Shown: positions 1 through 7,460, counted from the stretch's first letter. The stretch: 22,642 bases of DNA from an uncultured Porphyromonadaceae bacterium (GCA_947166165.1 CAMVDK010000009.1:1-22642); one strand, 5' to 3'. Made by a program: numbers and translations. The notes: a model not told the origin generated them from the letters alone.

Positions 1-87
1 GAGAACTCAGACACAGTTGCTCGTAGCATCTATAGAGAAGAAGCAAAGCAGATTGCAGAATTACGTAAAGGTATCGTTGAGGAGTCT

Positions 88-582
88 TCAGGTTTTGGCC
101 TTGGCTCGCTTGGTGGCAGCGGCGCGTGGGCGGCTGTGGGCGAGCGCCGCAGGCTGCAAGGGTGTGGCCACGGTCGGCGTGTCGGCCACCTGCTCGGCGG
201 CAATGGGCACCACACGGTAGTTGTCGACGGTCTTCGCCAAGGTGTCGGACGGCACGACATCCGTTGCGCCTGTCTGACTCAACAGATGCCAGCCGAGAGA
301 TGCCAACAGGGCCAGCGACGCCGCCACCCCACCCCAGTGCATCCATCGCCGGCTGACCGACAGCCTGGGTGCTGAATGATGCACGGCCTCGCGCGCTGCG
401 GCACCAGTCAGGGGCATGCCGGCGTCGAAGTAGGCAAACATCTGCTGGTAGGCGCGCCAATGCGGCGGCACCCGATGGGTGGCGAAATAGCGCTGCAGCG
501 TCTGCTCCTCGTCGAGGGTCGACTCTCCAGCCATGAAGCGCTCCAGCAGCCGGGCAATCTCGTTGTGTTCGTTGTTCTTCAT
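88..582 (-). CDS. probable anti-sigma factor, single-span membrane protein
   Basis: A 164-residue protein that probably restrains the ECF sigma factor encoded just upstream. Residues 1-60 are a soluble, acidic N-terminal region (LLERFMAGESTLDEEQTL, then HWRAYQQMFAYFD) of the kind found in short membrane proteins encoded after ECF sigma genes in Bacteroidales. Residues 82-102 are one hydrophobic segment. The rest (103-164) is rich in Ala, Pro and Thr with a basic end, and would lie outside the cytoplasm. The start codon lies 11 bases after the sigma-factor stop, which implies co-transcription and probably coupled translation. There is no recognisable FecR domain, so the function rests on gene order, topology and the N-terminal pattern. 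The stop is TGA at 88-90. Confidence 0.75.
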   Translation of the reverse strand: MKNNEHNEIARLLERFMAGESTLDEEQTLQRYFATHRVPPHWRAYQQMFAYFDAGMPLTGAAAREAVHHSAPRLSVSRRWMHWGGVAASLALLASLGWHLLSQTGATDVVPSDTLAKTVDNYRVVPIAAEQVADTPTVATPLQPAALAHSRPRAAATKRAKAKT

Positions 583-593
583 CGCATCGCGGG

Positions 594-1100
594 TTATGAT
601 TCGCTATTTCTGTTCGACATGCGTTGCAGCAAGGCTTTGCGTGCGCGCGACAGGAGGGTCTTGGCGCTCGCCTGGCCAATGCCCATCAGCGCGCCTATCT
701 CGGCATAGCTGCGGTGCTCCACCTGCCTCATCACGAGCACGGCATGCTGCCGCGAAGGCAGTGCGCCAAGCATAGCCATGAGGTGGTGCTCCTGCTCGGC
801 GTCGATGAGCCGCTGCGCCGGGTCGGCGGCGGTGTCGGCCGGCTCGGGTGGCGAGGCGGTCACGGTGGCCCGGGTGGTGCTGCGGCGCAGCATGTCGATG
901 GTCAGGTTGCGCGCCATCACGCTCACCAGCGCCTGCACCGAGCGATATTGCTCCAGACTCTCGTGCATGAGCCACAGCTTGAGCAGCACGTCTTGCGCCA
1001 CATCGTCGGCCTCGGTGGCTGTGGCCCCGCAAGCCTGGCTCACGGCCAGTGCTTGCGCCCGCCACTGCGGTGCCTGGTGCTCGAAGACGTGTTGCTGCAT
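594..1100 (-). CDS. RNA polymerase sigma factor, ECF (sigma-70) family
   Basis: A 168-residue ECF sigma factor that directs RNA polymerase to a specific promoter set. Region 2 is visible at about residues 8-75, with the core-binding stretch ADDVAQDVLLKLWLMHE (31-47) and NLTIDMLRRS (65-74). Region 4 is at about 105-160, with LPSRQHAVLVMRQVEHRSYA followed by a helix-turn-helix (EIGALMGIGQASAKTLLSRA). The linker (76-100) is Ala, Pro and Thr rich. The length is normal for the family. It is the first gene of a two-gene unit with the membrane protein at 88-582. A longer reading from about 1128 is out of frame, so the ATG at 1100 is the best start. No clean promoter was found; TACTTTCG on the minus strand at 1147-1154 is a one-mismatch -7 candidate. 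Targets are unknown. Confidence 0.92.
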   Translation of the reverse strand: MQQHVFEHQAPQWRAQALAVSQACGATATEADDVAQDVLLKLWLMHESLEQYRSVQALVSVMARNLTIDMLRRSTTRATVTASPPEPADTAADPAQRLIDAEQEHHLMAMLGALPSRQHAVLVMRQVEHRSYAEIGALMGIGQASAKTLLSRARKALLQRMSNRNSES

Positions 1101-1226
1101 ACGGGGTCGACTTGGTGGTTGTCAACATAATGACGCTCGAGCAGGGCGAAAGTAAACGCCTTTCACGGTTTTTAACGTCGGCGGAGGCGGGCGAATGAGG
1201 GAGCACACCCCTCCACACACATCGAA

Positions 1227-1257
1227 GCGGCCCGCTCCATTGTGTGGGGCGGGCCGC
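1227..1257 (-). terminator. strong GC-rich hairpin after the secreted protein gene
   Basis: Positions 1227-1239 and 1245-1257 are inverted repeats of 13 bases with one mismatch (GCGGCCCGC at the base is perfect on both arms) around a 5-base loop. It lies about 50 bases past the stop of the 1308-2699 gene and before the sigma gene. There is no T-tract on either side, so it is either a non-canonical terminator or an mRNA 3'-end stabiliser. Confidence 0.45.
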
Positions 1258-1307
1258 GGGGTTATGGATTAGTCGGTGCTAATTCCTCGTAACCGGGTTG
1301 ATGAAAC

Positions 1308-2699
1308 TTACTTCACAACCTTCACGATGCTCTGGCTGCCATCGGCATACTTGGTCACCACGATGTTGATGCCCTGGAATGCGTTGTCGCTGGCAACACC
1401 GGCAGCGTTGTAGTACTTCACGCTGGCCACAGCCTTGGCGCTGTTCACGTCGCTCACACCGGTGATCGCGGAGGGCTGCATAGCCACGTTGGCGGCCTCA
1501 GCCTCGGGCAGGGTGACGCTTTCGTAGCCCTCGAGTGCGAAGGTGAGCATGTACTCGCCCTCGTAGGGAACGGTCAGGGTGTAAGCACCATTCTCGTCGG
1601 TGGTAGTGGTCAGGGCATCGCCCTCGGCGCGGAACATACCGGCGGGCTCGTCGGTGACGGCCACAGCGGTGACGGTCACGCCAGCCAGCGGCAGACCGGT
1701 CTCGGCATCGGTGACAACACCGGTGATGTCACGCTCGGCGGGAGTCTCCTTCACCATCACCACGCGGACGGCCTCTTCCTCGCTCAGACCCTCCTGGGGC
1801 ACATAGCCCTCGAGAGCGAAGTTGAAGGTATAGGTCACGTCGGCAAGCAGCTCCATGGTGTAAGCACCCTCGGCGTCGGTGGTAGCGGTAACTTCCTCAC
1901 CCTCGGTGGGGATAGCGGTGACGCTGACACCCTCCAGGGCAGCGCCTTCCTCGTCGACCACCACGCCCTCGAAGTTGCGGACCTGGGGCTCAACGGTGCG
2001 GTTGATGGTGATGGTGCAGAGCACTCCACGCTCTTCGTCGGCGTAGATGGTGTGGCCACCATCGCACTGGTCGACCCACTTGCAGTAAACCATCATCTGA
2101 TACTCGCCGTTAGGCATGTCTTCGTCGACCATGCAGAACAGACGGTACACCTCGCCAGCGGGGTTGGGAGTGGCGGTCATGTTCGAGCCCAGAGCGATGT
2201 GGTTGGGATACTTCTCGGGCATGTCGTAGTTGTTCGAGTAGCTCACAACCGGCGTTCTTCCCCTGACAACCACATCGTTGCCTTCGAGATCGTAGACGCC
2301 AAGATTGCTGTCGTCAAGCGTCAGCACGCCGTCGAAAACATCGTTGACATTCACCTTCACGGGACGCATGCCATTGGGGAAGGTCATGTTGAACTGGATG
2401 TTCTTCCACATGCGGGCGTCGCCGATGCGGTAGTCATAGTTCTCGATCTTGTTGCCGTTCTCGTCGAGCACATACTCTTTTTGGCCGGTGGCCTCGTTCC
2501 ACACCGTCTGCCAGTAGCCATCCTCCTCACCGGTGATGGTGCCCAGGTCGCCCAGGGTGAAGGTGAGTTCAAACGGCTGGCCGACGTTCTCGTCGGTGAT
2601 CGTGATGTTCTGAGCAACGATGGTGCCCTGAGCATCCTCGGCAGCTGCGTTCAGTGCCAGACCGGCCACAGCAGCGAAAAGTAAAGTTTTAAACTTCAT
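1308..2699 (-). CDS. secreted modular protein: cohesin-like N-terminal region, two carboxypeptidase-regulatory-like domains, C-terminal sorting-type tail
   Basis: A 463-residue exported protein of unknown function. Residues 1-20 are a signal peptide ending ALNAAA. Residues 26-235 are beta-rich (VAQNITITDENVGQPFELTFTL at the start; VLCTITINRTVE at the end) and resemble cohesin-like surface domains of Bacteroidales, although the match is by eye. Residues 242-317 and 325-408 are two carboxypeptidase-regulatory-like (CNA-B-like) beta-sandwiches, each with the pattern GxVxDxxxxxPLxGVxVTA, TTTDxxGAYT and FALEGY. Residues 411-463 (ITGVSDVNSAKA, VKYYNAAG, GINIVVTKYADG, ending VKVVK) look like the C-terminal tail common in secreted Prevotella-type proteins, perhaps a type IX secretion signal. 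It has its own transcription unit, preceded by about 290 bases of AT-rich DNA. The start is well fixed by the signal peptide. Confidence 0.85.
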   Translation of the reverse strand: MKFKTLLFAAVAGLALNAAAEDAQGTIVAQNITITDENVGQPFELTFTLGDLGTITGEEDGYWQTVWNEATGQKEYVLDENGNKIENYDYRIGDARMWKNIQFNMTFPNGMRPVKVNVNDVFDGVLTLDDSNLGVYDLEGNDVVVRGRTPVVSYSNNYDMPEKYPNHIALGSNMTATPNPAGEVYRLFCMVDEDMPNGEYQMMVYCKWVDQCDGGHTIYADEERGVLCTITINRTVEPQVRNFEGVVVDEEGAALEGVSVTAIPTEGEEVTATTDAEGAYTMELLADVTYTFNFALEGYVPQEGLSEEEAVRVVMVKETPAERDITGVVTDAETGLPLAGVTVTAVAVTDEPAGMFRAEGDALTTTTDENGAYTLTVPYEGEYMLTFALEGYESVTLPEAEAANVAMQPSAITGVSDVNSAKAVASVKYYNAAGVASDNAFQGINIVVTKYADGSQSIVKVVK

Positions 2700-2989
2700 A
2701 ATTAAAAATTTTTAAAATTGTTAATTAGGGTTTGTTATTTATTTGTAGTCCGATATTCGAAGCAGAAAATGCACATCAAACCGCTAGCACGCAGAATCAG
2801 CTTGCTTGCGCCAACCTAGTTGATAATGAGCGACTTGAATACATTTTGGTTGAAGACATTATCTTTTTCGACCACAATATTAGCAATAATTTTTGAATTG
2901 GCAAAGAAAAATCGGCAAAACTACGTTTTTTTTCTGCTTATGCGTTCCTCTGCATTGCTCACCGTTCCGATTGCCATGCGAAAAACAGA
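2700..2989. other. AT-rich intergenic region, probable long leader of the secreted protein gene
   Basis: This stretch has much lower GC than its neighbours. It separates the stop of the DUF1016 gene from the start of the secreted protein gene, both on the minus strand. On the minus strand, TAGTTTTG (2916-2923) matches the Bacteroidetes -7 box, but no TTTG box lies at the expected distance. If used, it would give a leader of about 210 bases. No convincing terminator or RNA gene was seen. A 64-codon plus-strand frame here looks like chance. Confidence 0.4.
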
Positions 2990-4054
2990 CTATTTTTTGT
3001 TGTGTTGCAAATAGAATATCTCTTTCTGCTGTTCTATTTCATGTCTGAACACTTCTTCGGTGGGCAACATGGGCAGATATTTTGCTGCAAATAGTTGCTC
3101 ATTCCCTTTGAGAATTGAGTATCGGGCTATATCTTTGCTTGTTTCAGAGCAGAGAACAATGCCAATGGTTGGATTGTCTCCCTCCGTGCGCTTGAGCTCA
3201 TCATACATGCGCACATACATATCCATCTGTCCTACATCTTGGTGGGTAATTACGCCTACTTTGAGGTCAATAAGAACGTAACACTTTAGAACAACATTGT
3301 AAAACACGAGGTCTATATAATAGTCCTGTGTATCGGTGCGAATCAGTTGCTGACGACCCATGTAAGCAAAACCGCGCCCCATTTCCATGATGAACTTTTG
3401 GAGATGGTTGATAATAGCCTGTTCCAGGTCGCTTTCACTATAATCCGTGTTTTCAAGTCCAAGGAACTCTGCAACTACGGGATTCTTGACGATTCCATCT
3501 TTGTCCTGTTGCAAGGGTTTAGTCAGTTCTAGCATTTCGGCAATCACCTTATCTTTCTTAGGCGATTGCAGCAATCTGTAGTAGTATTGCGAACCAATGT
3601 TACGGCTAAGAGTGCGCACACTCCACATCTCCTGCGATGCCTCACGCAGATACCAGTAGCGGGCATTCTCATCAGGAACACGAAGCAACATACGATAATG
3701 AGTCCATGAAAGATTTTGAACTCGCGAGTTCAAAATCTCCAAATCATTGAAATACAGGAAGAACTGGCGCATACTATACAGATTTCGCTCGCCATATGAC
3801 GATCCATACAAGGGCACTAACACTTGCGCCAGACCCTTAAGAACTTGTTTGCCGTATTCAGCACGGCTTGCGCCATGTTGTTCTTCTTCCACAATGCGTT
3901 TGCCCACGTTCCAATAAGTCATAATGGAAATCGAGTTGACACTGCGGTACGCTTCATGCAAGCCACGCTCAACTATTTGTTTGACATCGTCAACTAATTG
4001 TGAGGGCAAATCTTGTGGATCTTGCGGTTTTATGAGTTCATTGTTTTCTTCCAT
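2990..4054 (-). CDS. YhcG/DUF1016 family PD-(D/E)XK nuclease
   Basis: A 354-residue protein of the YhcG (DUF1016) family. These have an N-terminal helical DUF1016_N domain and a C-terminal PD-(D/E)XK nuclease fold, and are often found near restriction or mobile genes. The N-terminal domain spans about residues 18-165 (ISIMTYWNVGKRIVEEEQ, YGKQVLKGLAQVL, NLYSMRQFF, LSWTHYRMLLRV). The nuclease domain spans about 190-345, with LEQAIINHLQKFIMEMGRGF (210-229), the catalytic Asp in DYYIDLVFYN (D248), and IDLKVG (D263-x-K265). The gene follows thrC by 41 bases in the same direction, so it may share that transcript. Its codons are visibly more AT-rich than those of thrC and the aspartokinase, which suggests recent acquisition. 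The biological role of the family is not settled. Confidence 0.93.
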   Translation of the reverse strand: MEENNELIKPQDPQDLPSQLVDDVKQIVERGLHEAYRSVNSISIMTYWNVGKRIVEEEQHGASRAEYGKQVLKGLAQVLVPLYGSSYGERNLYSMRQFFLYFNDLEILNSRVQNLSWTHYRMLLRVPDENARYWYLREASQEMWSVRTLSRNIGSQYYYRLLQSPKKDKVIAEMLELTKPLQQDKDGIVKNPVVAEFLGLENTDYSESDLEQAIINHLQKFIMEMGRGFAYMGRQQLIRTDTQDYYIDLVFYNVVLKCYVLIDLKVGVITHQDVGQMDMYVRMYDELKRTEGDNPTIGIVLCSETSKDIARYSILKGNEQLFAAKYLPMLPTEEVFRHEIEQQKEIFYLQHNKK

Positions 4055-4095
4055 AATGCAAAATTCGATAAAATCTGGCTTAATTCAAAACCATT

Positions 4096-5400
4096 TCAGG
4101 ACTGGCGGAGCAGGTAGTTGCGCAGGGCGGTGTAGCCGTTGCGCAGCGGGGTGACGTGGCGCGTGCCCCGCAGGAAGCGCACCAGCTGCAGGGGCATGGG
4201 CACCTGCCGGCCGATGGCCATCTCGACGGGCGCGCTGAATTTGGCCGGGTGGGCCGTGGCGAGCAGAATGCCCGTCTCGCCCGGCTGCAGGTCGGCCTCC
4301 ATGCCGCGCCAGCCGATGGCGCTCTGCGGGTCGAGCAGGTAATTGTGCTCCCGGTCGACACGTGAAATGGTGTCGAGGATGTCGGCGTCGGTGTAGCTGT
4401 AGGCGTGCACCACCTTGCGCACCTGCTCCACATCGCCCAGCAGGGCGGTGATGCGCGCAAAGTTGGTGGGATTGCCGGCATCGAGGGCCGGCGCGATGCT
4501 GCTCACCGACGGGCGAGGCACATACTGCCCGGAGTGCACATAATTATAAAAGATGTTGTTCTGGTTCTCCACCGACACAAAACGGCTCACCGGCAGCCCC
4601 ATGGCACGCGCCATGAGTCCCGAGGCCAGGTTGCCCAGGTTGGCGCACGGCACGGCCATGACCACCCGGCTGGTGTCGACACCCTGATTGAGCAGCTGCG
4701 CGTAGGCGTAGAAGTAGTAGAACGTCTGCGGAAGCAGCCGCGCCACGTTGATGGTGGTGGCGCTGGTGAGGGTAATGTGGCGGTTGAGGTCGGCGTCCAT
4801 GAGCGCCTGCTCGGCGAGCTGCTTGCAGTCGTCGAAGGTGCCGTCCACCTCGAGCGCGGTGACGTTGCCGCCCAGCGCGGCGAACTGCGCCTCCTGCACA
4901 TAGCTCACGCCGTCGCGCGGGTAGAGCACATAGACGTGCACGCCTGGCATATGGGCAAAGCCGTTGGCCACGGCGCTGCCGGTGTCGCCCGACGTGGGCA
5001 CAATCACGCCCACGCGGCGGCCGGGCCGGAGGCCGATGTAGTGAGCCATGAGGCGAGCCATGAAGCGCGCGCCCACGTCTTTGAAGGCCATCGTGGGGCC
5101 GTGGAAGAGTTCGAGTGCGAAGCGTCCGGGGGCCACCCGGCGCAGGGGTATGGGGAAGTTGAGCGTGTCGTCGACGATGTGGTGCAGCACATCGGGGTCC
5201 ACGTCGCCCTGCAGCGCGAAATTGGCCAGGGCGAAGCCGATGTCGGGCAGCGTCATGTTCCTCATGTTGTTGACAAACGGCTGCGGCATGCGCACGATGC
5301 GCTCGGGCATATACAGTCCGCCGTCGGGAGCCATTCCGCGGAAGATGGCCTCCTCGAGGCTGGCGGTGGCCTTGCGGTTGTTGGTGCTGTAGTATCGCAA
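4096..5400 (-). CDS. thrC: threonine synthase
   Basis: Threonine synthase (434 residues) makes L-threonine from O-phospho-L-homoserine with pyridoxal phosphate in the cytoplasm. The N-terminus MRYYSTNN...EAIFRGMAPDGGLYMPE is typical, and the PLP lysine sits in FHGPTMAFKDVGARF (K107). The substrate and phosphate-binding stretch VPTSGDTGSAVANGF is intact, and the later VPCANLGNLASGLMARAMGLP is the family's glycine-rich region. The length is normal. The start lies 13 bases after the aspartokinase stop, so the two genes form an operon for the first and last steps of threonine synthesis. No homoserine kinase or homoserine dehydrogenase gene is in the window. Confidence 0.97.
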   Translation of the reverse strand: MRYYSTNNRKATASLEEAIFRGMAPDGGLYMPERIVRMPQPFVNNMRNMTLPDIGFALANFALQGDVDPDVLHHIVDDTLNFPIPLRRVAPGRFALELFHGPTMAFKDVGARFMARLMAHYIGLRPGRRVGVIVPTSGDTGSAVANGFAHMPGVHVYVLYPRDGVSYVQEAQFAALGGNVTALEVDGTFDDCKQLAEQALMDADLNRHITLTSATTINVARLLPQTFYYFYAYAQLLNQGVDTSRVVMAVPCANLGNLASGLMARAMGLPVSRFVSVENQNNIFYNYVHSGQYVPRPSVSSIAPALDAGNPTNFARITALLGDVEQVRKVVHAYSYTDADILDTISRVDREHNYLLDPQSAIGWRGMEADLQPGETGILLATAHPAKFSAPVEMAIGRQVPMPLQLVRFLRGTRHVTPLRNGYTALRNYLLRQS

Positions 5401-5413
5401 ACTGAAGGTGGAT

Positions 5414-6298
5414 TTATTGAATCACGGTTCCGGGGGCCGAGGGATTGAAGGTGTTTTTCACCCACACGGGGATGTGGCGCTCGGCCACGGGGCGCAGTGT
5501 GGGCGGATAGATGACCTTGGCGCCGGCGTCGCACATGCGCTGCGCCTGCTCATAGGTCATCGAAGGTATCACGGTGGCATCGGGATGGGTGCGGGGGTCG
5601 GCGGTCATGAAGCCGTCCACATCGGTCCATATCTCCAGGCATTCCGCGCCGAGGGCGGCGGCCACCAGCGCGGCGGTGTAGTCGCTGCCGCCACGGCCCA
5701 GGTTGGTTTTCATGCCGGTGTCGGCGTCGTCGGCAATGAAGCCCTGCATCACCAGCCGCTGCGCCTTGCTCTGGCCCAGGTGTTCCACGATGAGCCGGCG
5801 CGTGAGGTCGGTGTCGAGCGTGTCGGCACCGTCCACCCGGCGCGTCTTGATGAAGTTGGGCGAGAAATGGGGCTCGGCCCCGTCGATGAGGCACGTCACA
5901 ATGGCGCTCGACATGATTTCGCCATGCGCCACAATGGCATCTTTGATGTTTGCCGCCATGTCGGCCGGCAGGTCGTGGTTCAGGCAGAGCATCGAGCAGA
6001 ACGAGCTCATGCCTTCCACAAACTGCTCGACGATGGCGTTGCACTGTTGCTGCTGCGGCACGGGCACCACGCCGGCAATCACGTCGAGGTGGCGCTGCCG
6101 CACCTGCACGAGGATGTCCTCGTAGGCGGCGTCGCCGGCCTGGGCGCGCCCGGTCATGTCGATGAGCTGGTTGGTGACGCCTCCGAGCGCGCTCACCACC
6201 ACCATGACCTGCCCCTGGCAGGCCTCCACGATTTGCTTCACATTGCGCAGGCTCTCGACCGAGCCAACGGATGTGCCTCCGAATTTGAGTACTTTCAT
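5414..6298 (-). CDS. aspartokinase, catalytic domain only (no ACT domains)
   Basis: A 294-residue aspartate kinase that phosphorylates L-aspartate with ATP, the entry step to lysine, methionine and threonine. The start is placed at the ATG at 6298 (MKVLKFGGTSVGS); an upstream in-frame ATG at 6406 would add 36 unrelated residues encoded inside a repeat element. The kinase motifs are all present: KFGGTSVG (5-12), TNLGRGGSDYTAA (198-210), WTDVDGFMTADPR (224-236) and the closing VWVKNTFNPSAPGTVI (278-293). In usual aspartokinases (about 400-460 residues) or ThrA fusions (about 810), two ACT domains follow this point; here the protein stops at once. thrC begins 13 bases later, so no hidden ACT remnant exists. 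It may be insensitive to feedback by lysine or threonine, or use a partner regulatory subunit; both are inferences. Confidence 0.93.
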   Translation of the reverse strand: MKVLKFGGTSVGSVESLRNVKQIVEACQGQVMVVVSALGGVTNQLIDMTGRAQAGDAAYEDILVQVRQRHLDVIAGVVPVPQQQQCNAIVEQFVEGMSSFCSMLCLNHDLPADMAANIKDAIVAHGEIMSSAIVTCLIDGAEPHFSPNFIKTRRVDGADTLDTDLTRRLIVEHLGQSKAQRLVMQGFIADDADTGMKTNLGRGGSDYTAALVAAALGAECLEIWTDVDGFMTADPRTHPDATVIPSMTYEQAQRMCDAGAKVIYPPTLRPVAERHIPVWVKNTFNPSAPGTVIQ

Positions 6299-6326
6299 GC
6301 TGTCGGTTTTACATTGAGCATCTATT

Positions 6327-6599
6327 ATGGTGGGTTCTACAAAATTGCAAAAACCAATGAATGGTTTTGGCCGTCTTGGGTTGCTTGCTGGCAGGTTTTG
6401 TCGCAACTGCTGTTTTCAGTCAAACAACTTTAAACAACCGACAAACAACCATAACAACATCATTCATAAAAAGTTGTTCAAGGTGTTGCCTGGTTGTTGC
6501 TTGTTGTTTGACATTCGAATCGTAGCCGGGCAGCTTGAGCCAAGACCTGCCCGGCAATCAAGCCCAATTCGGCCCAAGCAATTTATAGAACATACCATA
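6327..6599. repeat. palindromic dispersed repeat element, copy 1
   Basis: The ends are imperfect inverted repeats: GGTGGGTTCTACAAAATTGC-type sequence at 6329-6348 and its complement GCAATTTATAGAAC, then ATACC, at 6578-6596. Inside, both arms continue to pair loosely (for example TTGGCCGTCTTGGGTTGCTT around 6366 against the reverse complement of CAATCAAGCCCAATTCGG around 6555). A second copy with near-identical ends lies at 14179-14362. It carries no protein. It fills the space between the aspartokinase start and the yqgE promoter, a gene-free interval of about 365 bases. Its central part (about 6410-6520) differs from copy 2 and is AT-rich. Confidence 0.85.
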
Positions 6600-6626
6600 T
6601 ATTGTAACGAAAAAAATGCCAAAATA

Positions 6627-6658
6627 TTTGCGGCATCAGCGAGGAATGCCTACCTTTG
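6627..6658 (+). promoter_or_regulatory. promoter of yqgE
   Basis: TTTG at 6627-6630 and TACCTTTG at 6651-6658 are separated by 20 bases, an exact match to the Bacteroidetes housekeeping promoter. Transcription should begin at about 6662-6665, right at the proposed ATG at 6664. Confidence 0.8.
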
Positions 6659-6663
6659 TGGAG

Positions 6664-7323
6664 ATGAAACCAATCGAAGACATATTCAACCTCCACGACG
6701 CGCAGCCCGAGCCGGTGGCCGGTTCGCTGCTTGTGGCCCGCCCCACGGTGGGCGACCCGGTGTTTGGTCGCTCGGTGATAGTGGTGGTGGAGCATGGCGA
6801 GCAGGGCACCATGGGGCTGATTCTGAATGCACGCACCTCGCTCTCGCTGAAAGACTTGCTGACAGGCGACCTCACGCAGGAGCCAAGCCGCGATGCCGAC
6901 GAAGCCATCGCCATGAGCAAGCTGCTGGACCTTTGCGGCGGGCACACGTTCTACTTTGGCGGTCCGGTGAAGACCGACGAGATGCTCATCGTGCACGACG
7001 TGCCACCCGACCTGCTGCCCGGCAGCGAGCCCATTGGCAGCAGCGGCCTCTATCTAGGCTGCGACCTGGGTGCTCTGACCCACCTGGTGGACTGGAATCC
7101 CGATGTGCATCTCCACGTGCGATTCCTGGTGGGCTACAGCGGCTGGGAAAGCGGCCAGCTGGCGGGCGAACTGGCGCGCCACGACTGGGCGGTGCTCGAC
7201 GGCTGCGACGCCTCCATGATGCTCTACACGCCACACGACCGCCTCTGGGCCGAGGCGGTGAAGCGCTTTGGCGACCGCTACCGCTTGTGGCTCAACTGGC
7301 CCGCCCACCCCGGCATGAATTGA
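6664..7323 (+). CDS. yqgE: YqgE/AlgH family protein (DUF179)
   Basis: A 219-residue cytoplasmic protein of the YqgE/AlgH (DUF179) family, whose biochemical role is unknown. The typical opening is visible: GSLLVARPTVGDPVFGRSVIVVVEHGEQGTMGLILN, followed by a second conserved part FYFGGPV and a C-terminal LVGYSGWESGQLAGELARHDW. The start was chosen at the ATG at 6664 (MKPIEDIF), because earlier in-frame ATGs at 6616 and 6646 lie before or inside the promoter -7 box at 6651-6658. With this start the mRNA would have almost no leader. The gene stands alone between the repeat element and the dockerin gene. A weak stem followed by a T-run at 7368-7404 may end its transcript. Confidence 0.92.
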   Translation: MKPIEDIFNLHDAQPEPVAGSLLVARPTVGDPVFGRSVIVVVEHGEQGTMGLILNARTSLSLKDLLTGDLTQEPSRDADEAIAMSKLLDLCGGHTFYFGGPVKTDEMLIVHDVPPDLLPGSEPIGSSGLYLGCDLGALTHLVDWNPDVHLHVRFLVGYSGWESGQLAGELARHDWAVLDGCDASMMLYTPHDRLWAEAVKRFGDRYRLWLNWPAHPGMN

Positions 7324-7367
7324 CACAAACAATTCTCATATTCGCAAATTCACACTCTCAAATCCGC

Positions 7368-7404
7368 AAAAACAGGAAAATTGCGTTTATGAGACTGTTT
7401 TTTT
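7368..7404 (+). terminator. possible terminator after yqgE
   Basis: AAAAACAG (7368-7375) can pair with CTGTTTTT (7395-7402), followed by T residues to 7404. The stem is AT-rich with a 19-base loop, so it is weak. Confidence 0.35.
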
Positions 7405-7416
7405 GGCAAAATGATA

Positions 7417-7447
7417 TTGGGATATTGGTGCAACGGATGTAATTTTG
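7417..7447 (+). promoter_or_regulatory. promoter of the dockerin-FGE gene
   Basis: TTGG at 7417-7420, a 19-base spacer and TAATTTTG at 7440-7447 fit the Bacteroidetes promoter, with one mismatch in the -33 box. The expected leader is about 65-70 bases. Confidence 0.6.
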
Positions 7448-7460
7448 CCACCGACAATTA

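Noticed and set aside
1..375. Open frame on the plus strand from the left edge, starting ENSDTVARSIYREEAKQIAE, as the end of an upstream gene
   Set aside because: The first 30 or so residues look protein-like, but the frame then runs about 290 bases antisense through the anti-sigma gene with low-complexity composition. It may be a real gene tail with an edge or sequence error, but it cannot be supported from 90 bases.
2820..3014. 64-codon plus-strand open frame in the AT-rich gap
   Set aside because: It overlaps the end of the DUF1016 gene, has no promoter, and its composition is that of random AT-rich DNA.
5401..5413. Frameshift that hides ACT domains after the aspartokinase
   Set aside because: Only 13 bases separate the aspartokinase stop from the thrC start, so there is no room for a lost domain in any frame.
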